64,000 nt of DNA from assembly GCA_040393065.1 (NCBI GenBank), contig JBEBUW010000007.1, positions 1 to 64,000 of the forward strand. The letters run 5' to 3'. The notes beneath the pieces were generated by a model. It had not been told where the DNA came from and ran no database searches. It worked only from the letters and a program-made list of their open reading frames with translations. This document shows, in pieces, positions 24,859 to 36,500 of the stretch (position 1 is its first letter; the number at the start of each line of letters is the position of its first letter). A program made the translations under genes and the position numbers. The stretch comes from JACCWM01 sp040393065. Its GTDB lineage: Bacteria > Myxococcota_A > Bradymonadia > Bradymonadales > Bradymonadaceae.

Positions 24859-25809
24859 TTAGAGAGGTTGTCTGAGGGAGCGATGAATTGCGACGGCGGC
24901 ATCGAGTCCCTGACTGGCTGCGCGTACAGCGAGTTGGAGGCCGGGCGTGATATCGCCGGCGGCGAAGACGCCAGGAACGGAGGTTTGAAAGGTAGCATCA
25001 ACGAGGATGCGGCCGGAGTCATCGCATTCACAGCCGAGGGTCTGGCCGGGGTTGTTGGCGGCTTTTTGGCCCAGAGCGATGAAAATATGGTCGCAGGGGA
25101 TTTCTTTGCCGTGTTCGAAAACGATGTGGTGTAGATCGCGAAAGCGCGCCTGAAGAAACAGGATAGGGGCGGTAAGGATGGTGACATCGAGTCGCGATAG
25201 GTTTTCGAGTTGGTCCCGGGGGATTTCGGCGGGCTGTCCATTGGTGCAGATTGTGACGGTGCGTGTCCAGGAGCGAAGGGTTGTGGCAACGGAAGCGGCT
25301 CTGGAGCCGGTACCTAGCACGGCAATACGCGAGTTTCGGGCTTCGTAGCCATCGCAAAACGGACAGGTATGTATGGAGGTTCCGTAGCAGCGTTCGAGGC
25401 CTGGAATGTGAGGCCAGTTATCGCGTACGCCGGTTGTGATCAGGAGACGCCGGGCAGAAATGTCGGGATGGGCGCGGCTTGTAAGTTGGAAGCTGTTGTT
25501 GTCGGGACAGTGTCGGGCGAACTCGACGTGATCATCGATGAAGTGGATGTCGTATTCCTGGCATTGCTGGCGTGCAAGTTGGCGTAGCTCGGCGGGTTGA
25601 ATGCTTTTGTGGCCTAAAAAACCGTGGATACCTCGTGTTTGCCAGTTACGTGGGTCGCCGGCATCGATCACGATGACTTTGTATAGGAATCGGCCCAGCC
25701 AGAGGGCGGCGGAAAGGCCGGCGGGGCCGCCACCGATGATGGCAACGTCTACCGTGGTGGAGTCTTGACCGTGCTCCGGGTTGGGAATGTGTGTTTGAGG
25801 ATCGTGCAT
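24859..25809 (-). CDS. thioredoxin-reductase-like FAD/NAD(P) oxidoreductase
   Basis: 316 residues. The FAD-binding motif VAIIGGGPAGLSAALW lies near residues 20-35. A redox-active dithiol CPFC sits in HTCPFCDGYEARNS, where TrxB has CATC. The NAD(P) motif AVLGTGSRAASVA follows. The FAD-binding C-terminus is VPGVFAAGDITPGLQLAVRAASQG. It should move electrons from NAD(P)H to a thioredoxin-like or other disulfide partner, which is not encoded next to it. The frame is open 64 codons upstream, but MHDPQTHIPN gives the proper length. It is divergent from arfB. Confidence 0.88.
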   Translation of the reverse strand: MHDPQTHIPNPEHGQDSTTVDVAIIGGGPAGLSAALWLGRFLYKVIVIDAGDPRNWQTRGIHGFLGHKSIQPAELRQLARQQCQEYDIHFIDDHVEFARHCPDNNSFQLTSRAHPDISARRLLITTGVRDNWPHIPGLERCYGTSIHTCPFCDGYEARNSRIAVLGTGSRAASVATTLRSWTRTVTICTNGQPAEIPRDQLENLSRLDVTILTAPILFLQARFRDLHHIVFEHGKEIPCDHIFIALGQKAANNPGQTLGCECDDSGRILVDATFQTSVPGVFAAGDITPGLQLAVRAASQGLDAAVAIHRSLRQPL

Positions 25810-26027
25810 CGTGAGAATCTCGTGAAATGCGTATGCCTGGTCATGGCGGTCGTCTTCTCTGAGATAAGGTAGGAAGTAAATAGATGTTACCAAACGGATT
25901 TTTGGGGTTCGGGGACGTATCCGAAGGAAATTCGTGGTAAATAGTGCGGGATGAAAGTGGGAAGATGGACTGTTGTTGCAATCGTAAAAACGTCCTCGCA
26001 ATCAATTATGGCATCGTGGCAAACAGA

Positions 26028-26459
26028 ATGGATGGTGATCTTTTTATACAGAAGGGCCTGGTGATACCCGAGTCGGAGCTGGGTTTTACGGCGAGCCGTT
26101 CGGGTGGCCCGGGTGGTCAGCATGCGAATAAAACGAGTTCGCGTGTGACGATTGTCTGGGATGTGCTTCATTCCGTGGTTTTGAATGACTGGCAGCGAGA
26201 GCGTTTGTTGAAGCGTTTGGCTGGCAGAATGAGCGCCGAGGGTGTTTTGCAGCTCGACGTTGATGAGACGCGAAGTCAATATCAGAATCGAGTCCTGGCG
26301 CGGCTGCGGTTGGCGGCTCTGGTTGTCGAGGCATTGAAAGTGGAAAAGCGTCGTATTGCAACGCGTCCGGGTAAGCGGGCGCAGGAACGACGGTTGGAGA
26401 AGAAGAAAGCGCGTGGCGAGATAAAGAAAAATCGTAAAAGACCGGATTATGATGGGTAA
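26028..26459 (+). CDS. arfB: alternative ribosome-rescue factor B (peptidyl-tRNA hydrolase)
   Basis: About 143 residues. The release-factor catalytic loop SGGPGGQHANKTSSRV contains GGQ, which hydrolyses peptidyl-tRNA on stalled ribosomes. A basic tail (KRAQERRLEKKKARGEIKKN) enters the empty mRNA channel in ArfB. The lack of a codon-recognition domain separates it from RF1/RF2. The start is ambiguous: ATG 26028 or the GTG at 26016 are both consistent with the family, and the frame opens further upstream. Confidence 0.9.
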   Translation: MDGDLFIQKGLVIPESELGFTASRSGGPGGQHANKTSSRVTIVWDVLHSVVLNDWQRERLLKRLAGRMSAEGVLQLDVDETRSQYQNRVLARLRLAALVVEALKVEKRRIATRPGKRAQERRLEKKKARGEIKKNRKRPDYDG

Positions 26460-26602
26460 GAGTAGGGCACGAGCGGTGTATTTGTGAGGATATGCCAATA
26501 ATTTGACGTGCCAGAACCATTGAGACGGGGTACGATTCAGCCGTGCTGACAGAAGGTTTCAGTCAGTCATTCGCATCAATCCCAATTTTGAGTTGAAAAT
26601 CT

Positions 26603-27343
26603 ATGTCGATGAGTGCTGCAAGCGTCTTGATAATCGAGGACGACGCGCATTTGGCCAAAGCCCTGGGAGACTATCTTACATTGGAGGGATTCGATGTATC
26701 GATAGAAACCGACGGTGTTACGGCTGTCGAACGTATTCGAGAAGAAGATCCGGATGTCGTGATTCTCGACGTCATGCTTCCGATCGTTGACGGTCTGGAA
26801 GTCTGCCGCCGTGTGCGTCCATTTTATTCCGGTGCCATTTTAATGCTGACCGGCCGGATTGATGAAGGTGATCAGATCCGGGGGCTGGAAGCAGGAGCTG
26901 ATGATTACGTGCTCAAGCCTGTGCGTCCATCGCTGCTGCTTGCGCGGATTCGTGCGTTGTTGCGCCGGGTTGAAAGTCGTGGTTTTCCAGCGATACCGGT
27001 CGGAGAGATTATTGAAATGGGCAGTGAGGTATCACTGACTCAGATTGGTTGTTTGCTGCTTAATCAGAGTGCGCGTGAGGCGTATATCGGCTCAAAGATG
27101 GTTGAGTTGACGACGATCGAGTTCGATTTGCTCTGGTTATTGGTGCAGCAGGCCGGCCAGCCGGTCGATCGCGATAGTTTGTATCGTGATTTGTTGAACC
27201 GGGAATATGACGGTCTGGATCGGACAATCGACGTTCATATTTCGAAGTTACGACGAAAGCTGGTCGAACAGGGTGGCTGCTCGAACTGGATCAAAACCGT
27301 GCACGGACGCGGTTACCAGTTGTTTGTCGAGGCAACCGCATGA
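26603..27343 (+). CDS. OmpR/PhoB-family response regulator
   Basis: 246 residues. The receiver domain has the acidic pair in VLIIEDDAHL, phospho-acceptor Asp56 in ILDVMLPIVDG, and the conserved Lys in YVLKPVRPSLL. The C-terminal winged helix (about 145-240) has LTTIEFDLLWLL, VDRDSLYRDL and RTIDVHISKLRRKL ... HGRGYQLF, the standard DNA-recognition helix and wing. No histidine kinase gene is adjacent. It is followed after 213 bp by the giant TPR gene on the same strand; regulation of that gene is possible but untested. Confidence 0.93.
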   Translation: MSMSAASVLIIEDDAHLAKALGDYLTLEGFDVSIETDGVTAVERIREEDPDVVILDVMLPIVDGLEVCRRVRPFYSGAILMLTGRIDEGDQIRGLEAGADDYVLKPVRPSLLLARIRALLRRVESRGFPAIPVGEIIEMGSEVSLTQIGCLLLNQSAREAYIGSKMVELTTIEFDLLWLLVQQAGQPVDRDSLYRDLLNREYDGLDRTIDVHISKLRRKLVEQGGCSNWIKTVHGRGYQLFVEATA

Positions 27344-27556
27344 GCAGCGAGAAGGAGTCGCAACGTTTCGGGCCAGGAGGGGTCTGAAATGCTGATTGCG
27401 TGTTGATTCAACAAGGAAGATGGGTGGAGCGAACGCCTTGTCGGAATGGGATGGGTGCTGATATGTTGCTCGATAATTTACCGTCCGCGAGACAAAGCAA
27501 TCGATGACGAAATATTCATTCACGTGTTTTTATACGAACGCCTGACAGGTTAGTCG

Positions 27557-30500
27557 ATGACAGACGAGATCCGTAGTTTGCAAGATCAGTTCGCAGCCAA
27601 TCCCCATGATGACGAGGCGTTTCATGCATTACAAGAACGCTATGAGAGCGGAGGGGACTGGCGTTCTATGCATCGTCTGTATGTCGAGCGGCAGGGGGCT
27701 GGTGGTGCCGAAGTCGATTTTACGGAGTTGATCGACAAGCTCATTGCGTTTGCGGAGACGTTGCCTGATGGTCAGGAAAAGTCGCAGATCTGGGTGACTC
27801 TCGGCGATATCTATATTGATATTGTGGCGCAGCGCGACAATGGGATGAAGGCCTACCAGACGGCGTTTCGGATTTATCCGGATGATAATACTTCGTTGGA
27901 GCGCGCACGGCGGGTTTATCTGCGCAGCGGTGATTACGAGTATGTTCTGGTTGTTTTTGGGCTGGAGCTCAATCGAAAACGAGAGCCGGCCGAGCGCGCG
28001 GGGGTTCTGGTGCGCATGGCTCAGATCAAGGGCGATTATCGTCAGGATTTTGAAGGTGCGTTGGCTTCGTTGCAGGAAGTTCTGGAGCTTGTACCGAACG
28101 ATGCTTTTGCGGAGCAATTGAAGGAGATTTATTCAGCGAATGAGACGGTTCGCCAGAGAATATCTGAGGCGGTTCATCGGGCGGAGCGGTTGATCGAGAC
28201 GGGTGATGCTCGTCAGGCCGCTGAACAGTTCGTGCGTGCTTCGCAGTTAGAATATGATCGTGAAGAGGGCGACCGAGAGCTTGCGCTTGCGTATGCGCGT
28301 CGTGCGTTTGAGCAGTGTCCGCAAGACGAGGATGTCGCGACGATTCTGGGCGAATTGTATCGTGAGATGGGGCGCGACGATGAGCTGGAGAAGTTTGAGC
28401 AGGAGCGGCTCGGGCACAGTGTTTCGGTTATCGCACCGGTAGATATTTCGGAAGAATCTGTAGACGCCGAAGCTGTGCAGCCCGAGGTGGAGGCAGATGC
28501 AGAGCGTTTAGAAGAGCCGGTTGCACAGGGGACTCTGGCGGCAGAAAGTGCAGACGTCGGAGATGCCGGATACGTGGCCAATCAGACGCTGGTTTTGCCG
28601 GCGATTGTATTGGAAAAACAGCAGGTTGAGGATGAGCAGCTGGCTGCTCATGCAGCGGAAGTTGAAGCGTCGCCAGTTTCGGAAGTTTCTGAGCCGTCGG
28701 AGGTTTCTGAAGTTTCTGAGGTTTCTGAACCGTCGGAAGTTTCTGAAGTTTCTGAGCCTGAAGTTGACGTACAGGCGGGAGACTTGGACGCGGCGCGTCG
28801 GAAGCTGAGTAAAAATGCTGCGGATCTGGCGGCGCTGGCGGTGGTGCGTGCGCATTACCGCGAGGAAGGCAAGCTGGTGGAGTTGGCCGCGCAGCTTGAA
28901 GAGTCGGTTCGCTATCTGCGTAAAAAAGATGGCGAATACGAGGTGATGAGTGAGCTGGCGCATCTTCTCTGGCAAGAGCTCGGGGATATGGAGCGTGCGG
29001 AGTATTATTTCAAGCGCGTGAAATTGCTCGATAGCGAAGATGCGGGCGTGTATGCGTTTTATGAAGATTTTTATGAGCGGCAGGGGGACTGGCGCAAGTT
29101 GTTTGCGCTTTTGAGCAGTCGGCAAAATACAGATGCCAGCGTGGATGAGCAGCGGGACCAGGTGATTCGCCTGGCGCAGATCGCTGAAGTGGAGCTGGAA
29201 AGTCCGGACAAGGCAATCGACGTCTGGAAGAGTTTTTTGAGGACTTTTGATGGGGATTTGCAGGCGCGTCAGAATTTGCGTCGTCTGTATGAATCCGGTC
29301 AGAAGTGGAACAGTCTGGTTGATTTTTATAAGGACGAACTGCGCCATCTGGAGAATGAAGGGGAGGCTACGCAGCTTGAGCGCGTCGCGGTTCTGGAAGA
29401 GATGGTCACGATTTATCGCGATCAGATGAATCTCGATACGATGGTGATCAATGTTTTGCAGCAAATTCTCGAGCTCGATCCGGGGCATGCCACGGCGTTT
29501 CATGAGTTGCGCGAGTTGCTGGAGAAGAATCGGCGTTTCAATGATCTGGCGAGTTTGCTGAGCGCGGAAGCGGACAAAGCGGCGGAGCGTGGAGATCTGG
29601 GCAGTGCAATCGAGTTGTTGACGGCTGTTGCGGATATCTGGCAGCAGCGGATGAATAATGTCACGCAGGCACTGCCGTTTCTGGAGCAGATTCTGGTTTT
29701 GGATGCGGATCACCAGGCAACGCGTGAGCGTTTGCGTGGGATTTATGAGAGTCGGCGAGATTATCGTTCACTCTTTGATCTGCAAGTTGGCGATGCGCAG
29801 TTTTTACAGGGCGATGCGCTTGAGAAGCATCTGCGTGGACTGGTGGAGCTTGCGCAAGATCGTTTGCGAGATCCAGAGCGCAGTGTGGTTGCACTGACGT
29901 TGCTTTTGGAACATGCGCCGGAAGATCGTGATGTAATCGCTCAGTTGGAAGTCGTGCATCGTCGCCAGGATAACTGGGCGGCGCTGGTGAATGTGCTGGA
30001 GAAAAAGGCTGCGCTTGAAAGTGATGCATCAGCAAAAGTCGCGCTGTTGAGCGAGGCTGCGACGCTGTATGAGCGCGAGCTTGAGAACGTGGAGCGCGCC
30101 ACGGTGTTGTGGCAGGACGTTCTGGAGCTTGAGCCGACGAATCAGGTTGGGCTGGAGCATCTCAGTTCGATCTATGTGCGTTCGCAGCGTTATGACGATC
30201 TGGATCAGATTTATCGGCGCCAGGAACTTTTTGAGCCGTTGTATGACATGCTGGATATTGCAGCATCGATGGCGGAAGACGTCGAGGTTCGCTGCGCGCT
30301 GTATCGGCGTATGGCTACGATTGCCGAGAAGGATATCAACGATAGCGAGCGGGTGATTATCAGCCTGGAGACGTTGCGCGAAGCGAGTGCAGATCCGGCG
30401 CCTGTGGCACGTGAATTGATCGGCTGGTATCGGAAAATCGGTGAGTTGGATCGCGAGATTGAGATGAATCTCGTGTTGTTGGAACTTGCGGAAGAAGCCG

Positions 30501-33500
30501 ATGCGCGCTTTGAGGTGCTGGTGCGTCTGGCGGAGCTCGAGGTGGAGCGTGGGGAGGTGCGTGCGGCGTTGTCCTGGCAGTTGAAAGCTGTTGGGCTGCG
30601 GCCGGAAGTGGATTCTGCGATTCAGAGTGCGGAAACTCTGGCGCGGGAGGCCGGTGCGCTTGCTGATTATGTCAGTGAACTCGATGATCTGGCGGAAATG
30701 CTGGATGACGAAGCGACGCAGGAGCGGCTCTGGGAGCGTGTGGGGCGTGTTCAGTGGCAGGATTTGCAGGATTACCAGGGTGCGATTGCGCATTTTGAGC
30801 AGTTGCGGGCGCGGCATCCTAATGATTTAGAATTTCTGGAGAGTCTGGATAGACTGTATGCGCTGGCGGGAGAACCGGAGCGTCGGATTGAGGTTTTGCG
30901 CACGCAGATCGACGTTCTGACGGAGCGGGGAGCATCGCCTGGCGATCTGGTAGATTTGTTGGCATGCGTGGCAGATGTGCAGCGCGCTGAGCTTGGCGAA
31001 AGTGATGCGGCGCGTGAGACATATGCGCAGATTCTTGATCTGGAGCCGGATCACTTGCCGTCCGTGCGAGGAATTAAGGAATTGTATCGGGCGGACGGCC
31101 GCTGGCCGGAAGTCGTCGATTGCCTGCTGCGTGAGTTGAGTTTGAGCGCGATGGAGTCGTTGGAAGCGCGCCAGGTAGTAGAGATGGAGCTGGCGTCTGT
31201 TCATCGCGATGAACTGGACGATGTGAATGAGGCGCTGCGTTATTACGGCCAGGTTCTGGCGGAGACGCCGGAGCATGAAGGTGCGCTTGAGGCAGTAGAA
31301 CAGTTTTTGCGTGAACCGGGGCTTGCGCGTGATGCAGCGCTGTTGTTGGAGCCGATTTTCCGTGAGTTTGATCGTCCGCAGCAGCTTGTGAATGCGCTTG
31401 AAGCGCGTCTGGAGGTTTGTGAAGATCCGTTCGAAGAACAGGAAATCCTCGACGAGTTGATTCCGCTGTATAGCGAGCGATTAGAAGATCGGGCGACGGC
31501 GTTTGAGCGTGCGTGTCGTCAGTTTGAAATCGATGTGGAGCGCGACGATATCTGGCTGCGTGTGGAACAGCTTGGCGCTTCGTTGAACCGCTGGGAGCGA
31601 ATCGAAGAACTCTTCAGCCAGCACTCGCCGCTGGCCGGGTTTGAGAGTCCGGTGCGGTATGATTTGCTGCGTCATCTGGCGTCGATTCGTGAGCATCGTC
31701 TGAATAAAAAGGATGAAGCGCTGATGGCCTGGCAGCGGCTGCATGAATATGATCCGCTCGATCTGGCGACGCTTGAGGCTCTTGAGCGGTTGTACCGCAA
31801 AATGGAGCGTTATGAGGATTTGAGCGAAGTGCTGCAGGCACGTGGCAATCTGGTTGATGCGGACGAGGATCGGGTGCGTCTGTTGCTGGAAGCGGCGCAG
31901 ATTCAGGACGCGATTTTAGACGATGTCGATAAGGCGATTGAGACGTACCGCAGTGTTTTGCTGCTCGAGGTTGAGCAGGCGGAAAGTGTTGCATCGCTTG
32001 AGCGGCTTTTGCGTGTGAAAGAAGCGTGGATTGACCTGGATGAATTGTTGACATCGCAGGCGGAAATTACGCTGGAGCCGGAAAAGCGTCGTGAATGCTT
32101 GTTGAAAGTTGCGGAAATTCGTCTGACGGAGCTGGAAGACTTTGCAGGGGCAGCCAGCCTGGCGCAGGGGCTTCTGGAAAATGATCCGGGCAACGATGAG
32201 GCTATTGGGCTGTTGGAACGCGTGGACGCACGTCTGGCAGAGGGCGGTCAGTCGGCGGAGATGCGACTGGAAATCGGCCAGATTCTGGAGCCGATTTATC
32301 GTGAGCGCGGTCAGCATGCAGCATTGATCGGTGTTTTGAATGTTCGTCTGGATTTTGTGGATCTTCCTTACGAGCGGATTGAGCTGCTGGAAGGTCTGGC
32401 CGAGCTTTATCTGACGCAGGGTGATGATGCGTATCGTGCGCTTGAGGTGCTGAGCGAAGCGGTTGTGTTGGAGCCGGAGAATCTGGAGCGTCGCGAGCGT
32501 GTTGAGGCACTCGGACGAGAAACGGATCGAGTGGCGGAAGTAATCGAGGCGTTTACGCGTGCGACGCTGGATGCTGATCCGATGGTTGCCGGTGAAATCT
32601 GGAAGAGTGTTGGTGCGCTGGAGCGCGACGTGCTTGGTCAGCCGGAACAGGCGATCGCTGCGTTTGAAGCGGCGCTGGATTGTGTGGAGGCGGATCTCGA
32701 CGCGCTGGTTTCGCTGGAAGGCTTGTTTGAGGCTGGCGAGCAGTATCTGAAGCTGTCGGAAAATCTGCGACAGCAGGCGATTTATTGTGAGCCAGGGCAG
32801 CGAACAGAATTGCTTCGCCGTGTTGGTGCGTTGGAAGAAGATGTGCTGGAGCGCGTCGTGGAAGCGACCGATGCCTACATCGAATTGCTTGAGATGGAGC
32901 CCGAAGATCTGGGCGCGATCGAGGCGCTTGAGCGTTTGTATCTGGGGCAGGAGCGTTATTTCGATCTGGCTGAGTTGCTCGGTCAAAAAGTCAGCATTTT
33001 GCACGATGCTGAGGCGCAGATCGCGGCGTTGTTGAAGTTGGCCGATGTGCAGGAAAATCATCTGCACAACGTTGAGGACGCGATCGGCGTGTATGGTCAG
33101 ATTCTTGCGCTGGATCCGCAGAACCTGGTTGCGTTGGATGCACAGGATCGGTTGTTTGAGGCGGAAGGGCGCTTCCAGGATCTGGCAGATATTCTGCGTA
33201 CGAAACTCGAGGTTGTGCCGGAAATGTCCGATGCAACGCGTGATGTGTTGGAATTGCGCCTGGCGAATGTGCAGCTTCGTGAGTTGTTTTTGCCGGATGA
33301 GGCACTGGTGCTTTATCGTGCGGTGCTGGGTAGAACGCCGGGGCATCCCGAGGCTGTGACAGCGCTGGAAAGCATGATGGAAGATCCGGCCTGGTGTGAT
33401 GAAGTGGCGCAAGATCTTGTGCCTTACTACCGTGAAACTGAGAATTGGGATGCTTTGAATACGGTGTATGCAAAGCAGATTGAACAAAATCATGAGCCGC

Positions 33501-36500
33501 TTGCGCAGGCAGCGCTTTATGCAGAAATCGGTCGTGTGCATCGGGATGGCTTGCAGGATGCGGCTGGCGCACTCGAGGCTTTTGCGCATGCGTGGAAGTT
33601 GGATTGGGAGCAGACGGCGTATCAAGATGCGGTGATCGCTGTGGCAGCTGATGCGCACGCATGGGCGGATCTGGCGGATGTTTTTGCGGATGTTTTAACG
33701 GTAGTTAATGATCCGGAACGGATGCTTGCTCTGCGGATGCAGTTGGCCGGTTTGTATCGTGATCAGTTGGATGATCTGGTGGAAACCGAGGCGAATTTGC
33801 GCGAGGCGTTGCAGCTTGATGAGCGTCATGAGCTGGCTTACTCGGAACTTGAGACGATTCTGGTTGAGGGTGAGCGCTGGCATGATGTTGTTGAGTTGCT
33901 GGAGCGTCGTTTTGTGGCGTTTGCCGACGACGGTGAGTCACTTGAGATTTTGCTAAGTCTGGCAAAAGTTCATGAAGAAAAGCTCGCGGATGGATTTACG
34001 GCGGTTGAAACGCTGGAGCGTGCGCGTCAGCTTGATCCGGAAGATACGACGGTCAGTGCGTCGCTTAATCGTTTACTGCGTGAGCAGGAGCGCTGGCATG
34101 ATCTGGCAGAGCACATCGAAAGCTGTGTGCCCTGGGCTTCGCATCCTGATGATATCGTCGGGCTGAAACTCGAGCTTGCGGAAGTCTTGCGGGTTGAGCT
34201 TCTGGAGTTTGGGCGCGCGCTTGATCTGTATCGTGAAGTGATTGAGATCGAGGGCGATCACGAGGCTGCGGTTCGTGCACTGGAGGAGATTTTCGAGGCA
34301 GAGCCGGATCTTCGGGTTGAAATCAGTGAACTGCTGGAGCCGATTTATCGTCGTCAGGGCAACTGGGCGAAAATCGTTGAGGTTCTTGAAGTTCGTGCTG
34401 CGGATCTGCAAGATCCGTTGCAGCAGCGGCCTGTTTTCCAGGAAATTGCGCAGATTTATGAAGATGCGCTCGATGATATGCCGCGAGCGTTTGAGAGCTG
34501 GGCGCAGGCGTTTCGTATTGAGCCGGAAGAGGAGACATCCGGTGCGGCGTTGCTGCGCATTACGGGAGCATTGCGGACCTGGTCGGCGCTCAGTGCGTTG
34601 TATGGCGAGGTTTTGCGAGAAAACTTCAGTATTGGCGATGATTTCCGTGCGGAATTGCTTGCCGCTCAGGCACGCATTGCGGAAGAGCGTTTGAGCGATC
34701 TGGAGGGAGCGCGTCGCGGTTATGAAGAAGTTCTGTTGCTCGATCCGGAGCATGTGGATGCGTTGAATTCGTTGGAGCGGATTTTAACGCGTCAGCAGGA
34801 TTGGGCGGGACTGGCTGATTTTTATCGTCAGCGTGTGGATAACGAGAATGATCCGGAGCTGGTGCAAGGCTGGCTGAGCCGGCTGGCTGTTTTGTATGAA
34901 GATGTCCTGGGCGATATCGACGCTGCGATCGATGTGCATACGCAGATTCTGGAAGTTTCACCGAGCGATGTGGGAACGCAGCAAACGCTCGTGCGACTGT
35001 TCTCGTATGTGAAGCGCTGGCATGATCTGGCGGATTTGTATCGTCAGCAGGCGGATTATACGACAGATCCGGCGCGTGTGCTGCAATTGCGTTTTGAGCT
35101 TGCGCGGCTTTTGCACGATGAGCTCGAGCAGTTGGAAGAATCGCTTGAGATTTATCGTGATATTCTGGCGTCGGAGCCTGGATATTTCAATGCGATGCGG
35201 GCGTTGGAAGGTTTGCGTCGTGATCTGGCGTTGCGCGAAGGCGACTGGCAGCATTTGCGTCTGGAAGTGATCGATTTGTTGCTTGCGCAGTATGATGAGG
35301 GACGTCACTGGCAGCGAATGGTCGATTTGATGGAAGCCAGGCTTGCGTTGCTGGAAGACGCCGGTGAAAAAGTTATTGTATTGCTTGAACTTTCGGAATT
35401 GCTGCGGCGCGTGAGCGATGATTCGCTGGAGCGGGCGCAGGCGTTGACGTATGTGGCGCGTGCGTTTTGTCTGGAGCCGTCCAGCGCGGATCTGGCCGAA
35501 CGGGTTGCCGAACTTGCGAATCAGCTGGATGCGTGGGAGCGCCTGATTCCGATTTATTTGAAGAATGTCGAATCTAGCAGTGATGTTGAGATTCAGACGC
35601 GAATTTTGCTGGCTATCGCCGGGATTTATGAAGGCCCGCTGGAAGATCAGGAAAGTGCTATCACGGCGTATCAGCAGGTCATTGAGCTGTCGCCGGAGAA
35701 TGATGAGGCGCTTACGAAGCTGCAGACGTTGTACGGTGAGCTTGGTCTGTGGGCAGCGCTTGTCGAGGTTCTGGAGCGTCGTCTGGATGTTGTGGTGGAC
35801 GGGCAGAGTCGTCAGCGTTTGTTGACGCGCGTCGCTACGCTTTATGCGGAAACGTTGCAGCAACCGGAACAGGCAGCGCGTGCGTATCGCGAGTTGCGTG
35901 AACTGGATCCGACGCAGCTCAGTTATATCGTTGTGCTGGAGCGTTTGTATGAGCAGACGCGTGATTACGAGGCACTGGAAGAGCTGCTGCGCGATAAACT
36001 CGATATGGTAGATGATCCTGCGATTCGTAAGCGTGCGCTTCAGCGGCTGGCGACGGTGCAGGAAGAGACGTTGCAAGACAGTGAACGGGCGATTGAAACG
36101 TATTCGATGCTGTTGGCAGAAGATGCCGACGATCTCGATGCGATTCGTGCGCTTGCGCGGCTTTATGAGGCGTCGGAACGCTGGCCGGAACTGCTGGATA
36201 TGTTGCAGCTTGAGCGTGATTTTGCCGGAAGTGCGGCTGAGTTGAATGAAGTTGAGTGCAGAATGGGATTTGTGCTGTTGAATCAGCTTCATTCTGCGTC
36301 GGAAGCGCTTCCGTATTTCACGCGGGTCGTAGAGCGAAGTGCAAATGAAATCCGTGCACGTGCTGGATTGCAGCATCTACTGGAACATGACGAAACGCGT
36401 GAGCTGGCAGCAAATGCGCTGGAAGAAGCGTATCGTGAGAGCAGCGAATGGGAATCGCTTGAAGAGCTGTTCGAGCATCAGATTGCTGTGGAGCAAGATG

